From: Nitrososphaerota archaeon
GTDB lineage: Archaea; Thermoproteota; Nitrososphaeria; Nitrososphaerales; Nitrosopumilaceae
Assembly: GCA_028866895.1 (NCBI GenBank)
Contig: JAGWHF010000014.1
Coordinates: forward strand, 1 to 42,767
DNA: 42,767 nucleotides
Direction: 5' to 3'
Below are positions 34,321 to 42,162 of the stretch, one piece after another. Positions within the stretch are counted from its first letter, which is position 1. Each line of letters opens with the position of its first letter. The notes under the pieces are model-generated. The model saw only the letters and a list, made by a program, of their open reading frames with translations, was not told the origin of the DNA and searched no databases. A program made the translations under genes and the position numbers.

Positions 34321-35481
34321 CTAAGGAGGGACAGGCCTCTTTACTTGCTGCATGTATCTCTGCCTCTCACCCGCCAGCTCAAGTATGTCTGTCTTGCTTA
34401 TTACTCCAAGCAGCTTCCTGCTCCCGTCGCAGACAAAGATCTTACCTACCCTTTTCTGCATCATTTCCATAAGGGCTTTTTCCAAATCAGCATCAGGCAG
34501 GACAACCGCCAGATGATCCGGCAAGGACATCACATTCTTTACCATTGTCACCCTCCTCCTGTCTTCAGGTACATCCAAAGTCTCCCGAAGTGTAACCATC
34601 CCAATTAGGTGCCCTTCCCTATCAACCACTGGCAGTTCGCTCTTCATGCTGGTGGCAAAGTAGTTCCCAAGGACAAAATCCATCGAGGCGTCCTCCCCAA
34701 CTGATATTATCTTTGTGTTCATGATATTGCCTGCTACAACCCCCCTGAGCGCATTGGTAAGCTCAAATTGAGACATGTAGGACTGGGCTCCGGAGTGCAG
34801 GAACCATCCTATCAGAATTATCCATATTCCACCAATAAAGTCCCCTCTCAAAAAATAGAGAAACCCAAATGCCATGAACAGGTACGATATCATTATGCCA
34901 ATTGAAGTTGCCACCCTTGTGGCGTACTGATAGTCTTTTTTCCACCTGACAATGGCGGCTCTTAAGACCCTGCCGCCATCTAACGGAAAGGCCGGAATAA
35001 GATTAAAAGCCCCAAGCGCAAGATTTGCTATTGCGACATAAAACAGGATTCCCTTTGACACCGAATAAACCGCGTTGTCCAGATTTCCGCTAGATAGCAC
35101 CCAGAAGAAAAGTGCCGACACACCAGCAATACCAAAGCTTGCAAGCGGGCCCGCAATCGACATCTTGAACTCTTGATGAAAATCCTCCGGCTCCTTTGCA
35201 ATGTCTGAGACTCCTCCGAAAATGAATAACGTGATGCTCTTAACTGGTATATTGTATTTCATGGCAACAACGGAATGTGACAGTTCGTGCAACAGTATGG
35301 AAAAAAACAATATTCCAGTACCAAGAGTACCCATAACCCAGTAATCCAAGGAGGAAAGGCCCTTCACGTAATCCGGCATGAAGAATGCCGAAAGCGTCCA
35401 ATCTATGAGGAAGAACGTGATGATGAGTGTGAAATGTAATCGTATTCCTATACCCTTGACTCTGCCTATTTGGAAGGACAT
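34321..35481 (-). CDS. M50 (site-2-protease-like) metalloprotease with CBS pair
   Basis: A 386-aa integral membrane protease that would cut substrates within the membrane. It has five to six hydrophobic segments, zinc motif HELSH (about residue 65), and the second metal motif FNLIPAFPLDGGR (about residues 159-171, with Asp). C-terminal residues about 240-380 hold two CBS motifs (IMNTKIISVGED...GMVTLRETLDV; VMSLPDHLAVVL...GVISKTDILEL). Adenylate binding to the CBS pair is thought to gate such proteases. It is downstream of the CBS gene at 35524 by 42 nt, probably one operon, and convergent with the TIR gene (7 nt apart). Confidence 0.92.
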   Translation of the reverse strand: MSFQIGRVKGIGIRLHFTLIITFFLIDWTLSAFFMPDYVKGLSSLDYWVMGTLGTGILFFSILLHELSHSVVAMKYNIPVKSITLFIFGGVSDIAKEPEDFHQEFKMSIAGPLASFGIAGVSALFFWVLSSGNLDNAVYSVSKGILFYVAIANLALGAFNLIPAFPLDGGRVLRAAIVRWKKDYQYATRVATSIGIMISYLFMAFGFLYFLRGDFIGGIWIILIGWFLHSGAQSYMSQFELTNALRGVVAGNIMNTKIISVGEDASMDFVLGNYFATSMKSELPVVDREGHLIGMVTLRETLDVPEDRRRVTMVKNVMSLPDHLAVVLPDADLEKALMEMMQKRVGKIFVCDGSRKLLGVISKTDILELAGERQRYMQQVKRPVPP

Positions 35482-35523
35482 GAAATCAACCCAATATTTT
35501 TTGGAGTTCTAACTTGGACAAAA

Positions 35524-36303
35524 TCATGCAATCCCCATCTGATAGGCGTCCACCACATCCCTTGCCGTAACAATGCCGGCAATGGAACCTGCATCATCTG
35601 TCAAACCAAGCCTCTTGATCTTCCTTGACCCCATAATCCTGGCAGCCTCGTTTGCCAAGATGCCTTTCCTTGCAGTGACAAGAGGGAAGGAGGAAAACGG
35701 CCCTACCTTTTTGTCAAGACCCACTTTTTTTGCCATCACACGGACCAGATCCCGCTGAGTAAAGATGCCAAAGGATGCATCCCTCTCAACCAAAATGCTT
35801 CCTATGTTCTTTTCCTCCATCAGCTTTGCAGCATCAAGAATCGTAGTATCAAAGGGACAGTGATAGACTATCGTGCTGACAACCTTGTCCAATCCCGGGG
35901 ATTTTCCAGTTTCCCCGAATGCTCTGAGCATGTCTGATGCTGTTATAGTCCCAACAAGTTTGTCACCATCTGCAAAGACCAGAACGCGCGACCTTTTTGA
36001 TATCATTAGCTTAGCAGCCTCCAAGACAGTAGTATCAGGGGTCACAGAAACAAAGGGACGAAGGGCTACATTCCTTACCCTTTCATCCATGCTTTTTCGA
36101 CCAGAGGAAACATACCTTACAATCTCCCTCTCAGTAAGGATCCCAAGTGGCATCGTACTGTCCTCCTCCATGACGATAAGCGTGGCAATCCTACTTTCGG
36201 CCATAAAATCAACAACATCACCGATAGAAACATCAGGTTTAACTGATATCGGATATTCGGACATGTATTTCCCTACTAACTGAGACTTCATCTCTGATTC
36301 CAC
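35524..36303 (-). CDS. Four-CBS-domain protein
   Basis: A 259-aa paralog of the 32005 and 32953 proteins: VGKYMSEYPISVKPD...GILTEREIVRYV; RVLVFADGDKLVGTITASDMLRAF; IGSILVERDASFGIFTQRDLVRVM; RLGLTDDAGSIAGIVTARDVVDAY. The open frame reaches 36351, overlapping the operator. The GTG at 36303 is exactly 39 nt from the palindrome at 36343-36362 and is chosen; an ATG at 36291 is the alternative. It likely forms an operon with the M50-CBS protease and is divergent from a USP through a single shared site. Confidence 0.88.
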   Translation of the reverse strand: MESEMKSQLVGKYMSEYPISVKPDVSIGDVVDFMAESRIATLIVMEEDSTMPLGILTEREIVRYVSSGRKSMDERVRNVALRPFVSVTPDTTVLEAAKLMISKRSRVLVFADGDKLVGTITASDMLRAFGETGKSPGLDKVVSTIVYHCPFDTTILDAAKLMEEKNIGSILVERDASFGIFTQRDLVRVMAKKVGLDKKVGPFSSFPLVTARKGILANEAARIMGSRKIKRLGLTDDAGSIAGIVTARDVVDAYQMGIA

Positions 36304-36342
36304 TGATATAATTTCGAATATGAGTATTTTACTCTGCATATA

Positions 36343-36362
36343 GGATATCACAGGTGATATTC
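36343..36362. promoter_or_regulatory. Regulon palindrome shared by divergent CBS and USP genes
   Basis: GGATATCA-CAGG-TGATATTC. It is 39 nt from the GTG at 36303 (minus) and 39 nt from the ATG at 36402 (plus), so one symmetric site appears to serve both promoters. TTTTAATAA is centred 26 nt before 36402. Confidence 0.88.
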
Positions 36363-36401
36363 AACAACTTGTTTTAATAAAATACACCGCCTAGCATGGT
36401 A

Positions 36402-36848
36402 ATGACAAATGAAAAGTTTTCGAACATTGTTGTGGCAATTGACGGATCCAGCCTTTCAAAAAAGGCGGCAGACTATGCACTCTCTTTGGCAAAAGAGCAC
36501 AATGCAAAGCTTTCTGCAGTCGCAGTGGTAAAGTTCCACCAGGCCGACGCGTTCCGCGGTTCTACTTCCACCCTTGAGAAATTCATACGGAAGCAGGCAG
36601 AGATTGCCCAAAAATGGACCGAAGCGGTGAAGACAGAGGCTGCTAGAACCGACGTGAAGTTTGAATCCAAGGTCATAAAAACCAGGACAAACGTTCCTGA
36701 GGAGATTATCAAGTATGCCAAGGACAAGAGATCGGACCTTATCGTCCTTGGGACAAGAGGAAGGACGGGCTTTAAAAAAGCACTCCTTGGAAGCGTCGCT
36801 TCGGCGGTTATAACCCATGCAAGCTGTCCCGTAATGGTAGTAAGATAG
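36402..36848 (+). CDS. Universal stress protein (UspA family)
   Basis: A 148-aa USP: IVVAIDGSSLSKKAADYAL and LGTRGRTGFKKALLGSV (about residues 116-132), intact G-x2-G-x9-GS. ATG 36402 is preferred to 36396 because of the 39-nt operator spacing. The MFS transporter gene follows 82 nt after its stop on the same strand with its own SD, so the two may be co-transcribed. Confidence 0.92.
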   Translation: MTNEKFSNIVVAIDGSSLSKKAADYALSLAKEHNAKLSAVAVVKFHQADAFRGSTSTLEKFIRKQAEIAQKWTEAVKTEAARTDVKFESKVIKTRTNVPEEIIKYAKDKRSDLIVLGTRGRTGFKKALLGSVASAVITHASCPVMVVR

Positions 36849-36930
36849 GCATCTTGCACATCCTTGCTGGCCGTAACCAGCCATTTTTTGTAGCTCTTTG
36901 CGTGCATCAAAATCTCTGCAAGGAGACAGC

Positions 36931-38238
36931 ATGAACTTTAGATCTGGAAAACTCGACCGGGCTCAAAGTACGATAATATTTGGATCATGGTTCGGCTGGG
37001 CACTTGACGGTTATGACCTTGTTCTGATGCTTTTCGTGATATCCTCAGTAAGCCAGCTATTTTTTCCAACCGGCGATGCAAGGCTTAGCCTGCTTGCAAC
37101 CTTTGCCACCTACGCCGTGACACTAGTAATGAGACCACTGGGTGGAGTTTTGTTTGGATCGTTCGGAGACAAGGTTGGAAGAAAGAGGGCCATGATAATT
37201 ACCATCACCGGCTTTTCCATTGCCACCTTTGCCACGGGCCTACTACCCACATGGAAGGATGTCGGACTGCTGTCTCCCCTTCTTTTGATATTACTAAGAG
37301 TAGGGCAGGGACTTTTTGCTGGAGGGGAGTGGGGCAGCGGTGCGGTGATATCAATGGAATCAGTACCAAAACATTCCAGAGGAATAGTTTCAGGATTTAT
37401 TCAAAGCGGCTTTCCGTTTGGTTTCCTGATTGCATCCCTCACATTTGGCCTTGTTTCAAACCTCTACCAAGGTACCTCATTTTTTGAGATCGGGTGGCGT
37501 ATAATGTTCTTCACTGGAATAATACCGAGCCTGTTAGCACTTGTCCTCCGCCTTAAAATGAATGAATCCGAGCTTTGGAGGGAAAAATTAGTCCGCCAGA
37601 CACTGGAGAAGGCGCCGTTAAAAAAGGCAGTATCAGGCCCAAACAAAAGGCCCTTCCTCCTGGCTTTCATTGTGACTGCCGGACTCATGTATTCCTATTA
37701 TGCATCCATCGGATTCATGCCAACCTTGCTTGAGCAGTACATTCACCTAGGGCAGTCAGAGATTGCCACCATCATGGCTGCAGGAACCTTCTCTTCCATG
37801 CTAGGCTACATTTTTTCCGGCTGGCTGAGCCAAAAAATTGGAAGGATACGCACAATCGGCTTTTTTGCTACCCTTTCATCGGCATTTGCAGTTCCACTTC
37901 TTCTAGCAGTCTACAACTCTTACAGCATCAGCGAGAAGGGAATCTACGTATCCATTCTGCTCATGCTTGCCACAGCAGGATTTGGACCCATCCCAGCCTT
38001 CCTGTCGGAAAGATTCCCAACACAGATAAGGAACACAGCTGCCGGCTTTGTCTTCAATCTGGGACTCATCATAGGTGCATGGGCACCCCTTGTTGCCGTA
38101 GAGATGAGCTTCAGATCAGCACAGTTACAGCCCGTCCTCTTCGGAATTAACTTGATGGCGGGATCAATCCTAGTTCTCATAGGCCTCAAACTCAATCCAG
38201 AAACCCGTGACGTAGATCTGAGGTTTGGCAATCCCTAG
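36931..38238 (+). CDS. MFS transporter, metabolite:H+ symporter-like
   Basis: A 435-aa permease with about 12 hydrophobic segments. N-terminal FGWALDGYDLVLMLFVIS and the loop motif GSFGDKVGRKRAM (G-x-x-x-D-x-x-G-R-K-R), with GLFAGGEWGSGA in TM4-5, place it in the MHS/aromatic-acid branch of the major facilitator superfamily, which takes up carboxylates, betaines or sugars acids. The specific substrate is not readable. ATG 36931 has an AAGGAGA SD 4 nt upstream; the longer frame from 36898 would swallow it. Uses an SD, unlike the leaderless neighbours, consistent with being an internal operon gene. Confidence 0.87.
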   Translation: MNFRSGKLDRAQSTIIFGSWFGWALDGYDLVLMLFVISSVSQLFFPTGDARLSLLATFATYAVTLVMRPLGGVLFGSFGDKVGRKRAMIITITGFSIATFATGLLPTWKDVGLLSPLLLILLRVGQGLFAGGEWGSGAVISMESVPKHSRGIVSGFIQSGFPFGFLIASLTFGLVSNLYQGTSFFEIGWRIMFFTGIIPSLLALVLRLKMNESELWREKLVRQTLEKAPLKKAVSGPNKRPFLLAFIVTAGLMYSYYASIGFMPTLLEQYIHLGQSEIATIMAAGTFSSMLGYIFSGWLSQKIGRIRTIGFFATLSSAFAVPLLLAVYNSYSISEKGIYVSILLMLATAGFGPIPAFLSERFPTQIRNTAAGFVFNLGLIIGAWAPLVAVEMSFRSAQLQPVLFGINLMAGSILVLIGLKLNPETRDVDLRFGNP

Positions 38239-38272
38239 ACAACAAAATAGATACGTCAAGATTGCATGTTCA

Positions 38273-38292
38273 TGGTACCAGTGTTGATAATT
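38273..38292. promoter_or_regulatory. Variant regulon palindrome for the CBS gene at 38333
   Basis: TGGTACCA-GTGT-TGATAATT; right half strong, left half CCA-type. It is 40 nt from ATG 38333, with TTTTTAAG centred about 26 nt before that codon. Confidence 0.55.
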
Positions 38293-38332
38293 GAAAAATT
38301 AGTTTTTAAGCATGAGTGATGTAACGTTTCCA

Positions 38333-38770
38333 ATGGATGAATATTTTGCAAGTGACATAATGAAGAAACGAGTTGTCACAATTGATTCATCTTCTGTGGC
38401 AGCAGACGCTGCAAAAAAAATGGCTGACGATGAGATCGGCTGCCTCATAGTTACGGAGGGCGGCATCCCGGTGGGAATAGTTACAGAAAGGGATTTGGTC
38501 AGGATGATAGCCCGCAAGGACGACCTTGCCTCCACCCAGGTCAAGAAAATAATGTCGTCACCCCTCATTCACATTGATCCCGACTCCACCATCTGGGAGC
38601 TGGCTGAAAAGATGAAGCTTGAAAAAATTCACAGAATCCCCGTGATCCGCGGCAAGGATTTGGTCGGAATCGTCACCACCACAGACATTACACGCTTGTG
38701 CAGCATCGGTTCCGATTCAGAGATGAAAATTGTTTGCCAACAAATTCTCCAGAGACTAAACCAAGCCTGA
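38333..38770 (+). CDS. Two-CBS-domain protein
   Basis: A 145-aa Bateman module: ASDIMKKRVVTIDSS...GIVTERDLVRMI and IMSSPLIHIDPDS...GIVTTTDITRL, with a short helical tail. ATG 38312 would add seven residues, but then the TATA-like TTTTTAAG would lie only a few bases upstream. ATG 38333 fits both TATA and operator spacing. Similar in size to the protein at 21191. Convergent with the next CBS gene. Confidence 0.88.
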   Translation: MDEYFASDIMKKRVVTIDSSSVAADAAKKMADDEIGCLIVTEGGIPVGIVTERDLVRMIARKDDLASTQVKKIMSSPLIHIDPDSTIWELAEKMKLEKIHRIPVIRGKDLVGIVTTTDITRLCSIGSDSEMKIVCQQILQRLNQA

Positions 38771-38825
38771 TATTGTCCCGTCCATAATGCATCAGTTTTC
38801 TTGCCCAGCCTGCAAAAGCCAGCAG

Positions 38826-39674
38826 TCATCCAAGATATACCTTTCCAGAATCAAAGCTCATGATAACATCCCATGGCGTCACTACTCCCCCCGGGAAATG
38901 CAGATATGGCGATTGCATCCCATACATAATCTTGCATGCGTCAACCAACGAGGTAGAGCCTGTCACACTTTTTGCCTCATCCAGATGAAACCCGCCAGCC
39001 CTCATTTCTAAAAAGTCATCACATTGTTCTAAACAGTTCAGGTCCCTAGAAATTCTTTGAATTATTATCCTGTCGCTTATGAATTTTGCCGTGCCCTCCA
39101 AGACAAGCTTTCGAGTCCTATTTTCGAACATGGATTCTAAAATCTCCCTCACTGTCTGATCTTTTGTAAAGGTAAGCAGTCTTTTCCTCGATATGCCCTC
39201 AACGGTCAGCTCCGTCTTTGATTTCATGCCAACTTCAAGCACCTTCCTTGCCGAGATTGCAGAGTACCCATGATACTGGTTTGGCACTATTGCAAAGGCC
39301 CTTCCTGTTCTTCTCCAAACATTTAGGAGAGAACCCAAGGTGGCACCACTTTCAAGTTTTATCAATTCGTTGTTCATCACATCCTTCACCCGTGTTTTCT
39401 CAAAGAAATCATTGCATGGCTGTTTTAGAACTCCGTCCAGAATCTCAAGACCCCCTATAAGGCCAACCGGCCTTTCATCACGTACAACCACGAGAGAATC
39501 CGTAAAGCTCTCAAGATATTCAGGTAGCAGGTGGGTTGCCTCAGTAATTTTGTCGTCGTAAGACACGCTTACAGCAGGGGATGACAGCAGTGAATTTTGC
39601 AGCAGATCGGTCAATGAATATCGATAAATTGGAATCCCATCCCCCTTCCTGCTCAATCCACGGTCTCCGTTCAC
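38826..39674 (-). CDS. Divergent CBS-domain protein
   Basis: A 282-aa protein with weakly conserved CBS repeats (SPAVSVSYDDKITEA...VVVRDERPVGLIGGLEIL; VKDVMNNELIKLESGATL...; RKRLLTFTKDQTVREI...RKLVLEG; and a final degenerate unit ending GGVVTPWDVIMSFDSG). Several glycine/acidic ligand positions are lost, so ligand binding is uncertain. ATG 39680 and GTGs at 39677 and 39674 are consecutive codons. GTG 39674 matches the 40-nt operator spacing and a TATA-like TAAATATAC about 26 nt upstream. Confidence 0.75.
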   Translation of the reverse strand: MNGDRGLSRKGDGIPIYRYSLTDLLQNSLLSSPAVSVSYDDKITEATHLLPEYLESFTDSLVVVRDERPVGLIGGLEILDGVLKQPCNDFFEKTRVKDVMNNELIKLESGATLGSLLNVWRRTGRAFAIVPNQYHGYSAISARKVLEVGMKSKTELTVEGISRKRLLTFTKDQTVREILESMFENRTRKLVLEGTAKFISDRIIIQRISRDLNCLEQCDDFLEMRAGGFHLDEAKSVTGSTSLVDACKIMYGMQSPYLHFPGGVVTPWDVIMSFDSGKVYLG

Positions 39675-39714
39675 CACCATATCATTTTAAAATAGGTATA
39701 TTTACGCAGTCGAT

Positions 39715-39734
39715 GATTATCAGGAATGATTTCT
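39715..39734. promoter_or_regulatory. Regulon palindrome for the divergent CBS gene
   Basis: GATTATCA-GGAA-TGATTTCT, perfect left half, 40 nt from GTG 39674 (34 nt from ATG 39680) on the minus strand. Confidence 0.72.
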
Positions 39735-39770
39735 AGTTCGGAGTTGTCTCGGTATTGGAATCTTTAGGCC

Positions 39771-39790
39771 CCATTTCACATGTGGGAATC
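39771..39790. promoter_or_regulatory. Regulon palindrome for the 39831 USP
   Basis: CCATTTCA-CATG-TGGGAATC (TCA-N4-TGG core), 40 nt from ATG 39831; GAATTATTAAC about 26-30 nt before the start. Confidence 0.6.
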
Positions 39791-39830
39791 AGCGCCTGAA
39801 TTATTAACAATTGCCACCTCCAACATCCTA

Positions 39831-40256
39831 ATGCAAAAGATCAGAAGGATCCTCGTCCCAATGGATGGGTCCAAGCAATCCTTTAAGGCGCTTGACATGG
39901 CAATAACAATTGCAAGACAGTTCAACTCCACAATAGTTGGCCTCTGCTCGATCCCCTTGGAACCGCCCATATACATTCCCGGAATGGCGAGTCATTTTAA
40001 ACAAAAAATTTCTGAAGGTGCCAAGAAATTCCTGGAGGATGCCAAGAGGATCTCAGAGCAAAACAAGGTGGAATTCAAGTACTACGTTGCATACGAGAAT
40101 CCGACAAGATATGTTTCCGAATTTGCAAACAATAGGGAATTTGACTTGATCGTGGTCGGCTCCCACGGTCATGGCGTAGTAAGAGAGATGCTTCTGGGCA
40201 GCGTGGCACATGCCACAATCCATAGGTCGAGAATCCCGGTGCTTGTGATAAAGTAA
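39831..40256 (+). CDS. Universal stress protein (UspA family)
   Basis: A 141-aa USP: ILVPMDGSKQSFKALDMAITIARQFNSTIVG and VGSHGHGVVREMLLGSV (about residues 109-125), with an intact nucleotide motif; paralog of the 7492 and 14523 proteins. The frame opens at ATG 39780, but that codon lies inside the operator. ATG 39831, which begins exactly at the family N-terminus and has TATA and operator at the standard distances, is chosen. Confidence 0.92.
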   Translation: MQKIRRILVPMDGSKQSFKALDMAITIARQFNSTIVGLCSIPLEPPIYIPGMASHFKQKISEGAKKFLEDAKRISEQNKVEFKYYVAYENPTRYVSEFANNREFDLIVVGSHGHGVVREMLLGSVAHATIHRSRIPVLVIK

Positions 40257-40301
40257 GAAAGCCAATCAGATGGAGTCCTTACGCTCTCACATCCTTCCCT
40301 T

Positions 40302-40321
40302 GATTTTCACACATGATAATC
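40302..40321. promoter_or_regulatory. Orphan regulon palindrome without an obvious ORF
   Basis: GATTTTCA-CACA-TGATAATC, one of the best matches in the window, yet it lies between convergent genes. The 39-nt rule predicts a plus-strand transcript start near 40361, and GTTTAAAAT is centred about 20-25 nt before it. No plausible protein follows. See the hairpins at 40344-40406. Confidence 0.7.
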
Positions 40322-40343
40322 AACGGAGCGGTTAAGTTTAAAA

Positions 40344-40365
40344 TCGCCGTAGAAAATAACGGCGA
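40344..40365 (-). terminator. Hairpin plus T-run, likely adh terminator
   Basis: TCGCCGT and ACGGCGA pair as a 7-bp stem with an 8-nt loop. On the minus strand the stem is followed by TTTT, 55 nt after the alcohol dehydrogenase stop. It resembles an intrinsic terminator. Confidence 0.45.
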
Positions 40366-40420
40366 GCGCATCAGGTTCCGACATCCTACCGTCCCCTATG
40401 CGCTCGTTATCAAATTAGAT
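40361..40420 (+). ncRNA. Possible small structured RNA downstream of the orphan operator
   Basis: From the predicted start near 40361 the plus strand forms a perfect 9-bp stem (CGAGCGCAT 40363-40371 with ATGCGCTCG 40398-40406). It can be extended by AGG/CCT past one bulged base, enclosing a loop of about 19 nt. The 5' side competes with the 40344-40365 hairpin. The region would also be antisense to the 3' end of the alcohol dehydrogenase mRNA. Speculative; the end is unknown. Confidence 0.25.
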
Positions 40421-41451
40421 CACGGCACAAGCACTGCTCTGCCCACAATAGTTCCCTGCTCTAGGCTCGAGAGGGCCTTGCCCACCTCATCCAACCTGAA
40501 CCTGCTGATTGGAGTCTTCAGACGTCTGGCCCTGGCAAGCGATATGACCTCAGAAAGCTCATTATAATTTCCCCAAAGCGAACCCAGAACATGATGCTCG
40601 TTTATTACCGAAGACATTACGGGAAGGTTGAAGGAGTCGCCCATTAGTCCCACGAGCACCACAGTCCCTCCCTTTCCCAGACTGGAAATCCCAGCCGCCA
40701 AGGTCTCCCTCGAAGATACTATGTCAAGAACGACGTCTATTCCTTGGTTTTCAGTTATTTCCCGGATGGAGGACAGAAGATCCTCCTCACTCGAGTTTAT
40801 GACATAGTCCGATCCCATATCTTTTGCAAGTCTTGCCTTGTCCTTGCTGCGCACGACGGAGACCACCCGGGTGGATGATGTCAACTTCAGGTACTGGATC
40901 GCATAGCTGCCCAGCCCCCCCACCCCAAACACCAATGTGAAGCTATTTGGATTTAGCAGGTGGCGCACTTTTTTTATCGCCCTATATGGAGTAAGCCCGG
41001 CATCGGTCAAGGGCGCAAGATATTCTGGATCCATACCGTTGGCCCTGACCAAGAATCTATAGGTTGGAACGTGAAGGTATTCAGCGTATCCGCCGTCACA
41101 CTGTGAGAGCCCAGGCCAATTTGGAGATATGCACAGTTGCTCATCCCCGCCCTTGCATGCCTGACAGACACCGCACCCCCAGCCGCCAAAAACTGCAACG
41201 ACGTCCCCCTTTGCTAGGCCGCGGACAGACTCTCCCACCTCCTCTACATATCCAGCCGTCTCATGCCCCACAGTCAGGGGCAGTTTTACCGGCAACGTAT
41301 CCTTCCACTGTCCACTCATGAAATGAATATCACTATGGCAGACCCCTGCCGCCCCAACCCGGACGGTAACTTCCTCTCCCTTTGGTCTTGGAATATCTAC
41401 CTCATCAATACGCAGCTGTTCGTTATAGTTGTGTAGTCTTGCAGCCCTCAA
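40420..41451 (-). CDS. adh: Zinc-dependent alcohol dehydrogenase
   Basis: A 343-aa medium-chain dehydrogenase: GVCHSDIHFMSG (catalytic zinc Cys), VGHETAGYVEEVG (catalytic His and Glu), the structural-zinc loop GVCQACKGGDEQLC, and the NAD(P)-binding GVGGLGSYAIQYLK. It interconverts alcohols and aldehydes; the substrate is probably a small primary alcohol. Start is TTG 41451, preceded by an SD-like AGGT about 8 nt upstream. The palindrome at 41502-41521 is 50 nt away, so its predicted transcript start (41462) gives an 11-nt leader carrying the SD. NAD recycling under low oxygen would fit the regulon. Confidence 0.92.
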   Translation of the reverse strand: MRAARLHNYNEQLRIDEVDIPRPKGEEVTVRVGAAGVCHSDIHFMSGQWKDTLPVKLPLTVGHETAGYVEEVGESVRGLAKGDVVAVFGGWGCGVCQACKGGDEQLCISPNWPGLSQCDGGYAEYLHVPTYRFLVRANGMDPEYLAPLTDAGLTPYRAIKKVRHLLNPNSFTLVFGVGGLGSYAIQYLKLTSSTRVVSVVRSKDKARLAKDMGSDYVINSSEEDLLSSIREITENQGIDVVLDIVSSRETLAAGISSLGKGGTVVLVGLMGDSFNLPVMSSVINEHHVLGSLWGNYNELSEVISLARARRLKTPISRFRLDEVGKALSSLEQGTIVGRAVLVP

Positions 41452-41501
41452 TCATAATACCTGCCTAACCTGAGGTTGCAAGTTTTTTAAGTTCAATCCC
41501 C

Positions 41502-41521
41502 GATTATCACTGCTGATAACA
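41502..41521. promoter_or_regulatory. Regulon palindrome for adh
   Basis: GATTATCA-CTGC-TGATAACA, near-perfect. It is 50 nt from the TTG at 41451, consistent with a short leader instead of a leaderless mRNA. Confidence 0.8.
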
Positions 41522-41552
41522 CAATTTCCAGAAAACTCCCAACTCGTGCAAC

Positions 41553-42026
41553 TCAGTGAACTACCATCACAGGACATGGTGCAAGTTCCGAGACCCTCCT
41601 GCTGACGCTTCCTAGTGCCTTCAATCTGCCTAACCCTCTCAAACCCGTGCTGCCTATGACTATCAGGCCAACCTTTTTTCCCCTTGCGTATTTTAGTATC
41701 ATCTCCGCAGGCTTTCCTGACAGAATATCACATGTCACATCAATTCTCTCGGATTTGCAGATTGAAGATTCCGCCATTACTTCCCTCCGGGCCCGGGTTT
41801 TGACTAGGGACATAAACTTTGACATGGACTCCTGTACCATCCCGTCCTCCTTTAGCAGTCCGAGCAGCATACCGGGAGGAAACTCTCCTGGATCGACCAC
41901 CATGATTATGTGTATGCTAGAGCCTAACATTTTTGCCAGCCCCATCGCATGGGAAAGCGCCTTCCTCGAATATTTTGAACCGTCTGTCGGGACCAAGATC
42001 CTTCCGAACCTGCCTTGATCGGCCAC
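41553..42026 (-). CDS. Universal stress protein (UspA family)
   Basis: A 157-aa USP: ILVPTDGSKYSRKALSHAM, a long middle region, and IGSTGLRGLGRLKALGSVSRR (about residues 124-144; G-x2-G-x10-GS). Same subgroup as the 26429 protein. A TTG at 42038 opens the frame; the GTG at 42026 is preferred since CTTAAGTAT is centred about 26 nt upstream and the variant palindrome at 42066-42085 lies 39 nt away. Confidence 0.9.
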   Translation of the reverse strand: MADQGRFGRILVPTDGSKYSRKALSHAMGLAKMLGSSIHIIMVVDPGEFPPGMLLGLLKEDGMVQESMSKFMSLVKTRARREVMAESSICKSERIDVTCDILSGKPAEMILKYARGKKVGLIVIGSTGLRGLGRLKALGSVSRRVSELAPCPVMVVH

Positions 42027-42065
42027 ATGATAGGGCAATTGTCGCCATACTTAAGGCCAAATCCC

Positions 42066-42085
42066 AAATTCCATCATTGGTATCA
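42066..42085. promoter_or_regulatory. Variant regulon palindrome for the 41553 USP
   Basis: AAATTCCA-TCAT-TGGTATCA (CCA-N4-TGG core, like 8013-8032), 39 nt from the minus-strand GTG at 42026. Confidence 0.55.
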
Positions 42086-42104
42086 ATGTTAACAGTTGGA
42101 AGAA

Positions 42105-42124
42105 CATTATCAAGACTGAGAAAG
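42105..42124. promoter_or_regulatory. Regulon palindrome for the CBS-zinc-finger gene
   Basis: CATTATCA-AGAC-TGAGAAAG, core TCA-N4-TGA, 38 nt from ATG 42163; TAATATTAAAT centred about 27 nt before the start. Confidence 0.72.
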
Positions 42125-42162
42125 ACCTCTAATATTAAATTCCGATGCCCTTAACCTATAAC

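Noticed and set aside
38787-39011. Plus-strand frame starting MHQFSCPACKSQQ, like a zinc ribbon
   Set aside because: Only the first dozen codons lie outside the antisense CBS gene; the rest lacks a second metal pair and reads as a shadow frame.
40313-40567. 84-codon plus-strand frame after the orphan operator
   Set aside because: Its start lies inside the palindrome and most of it is antisense to adh; residue pattern is not protein-like.
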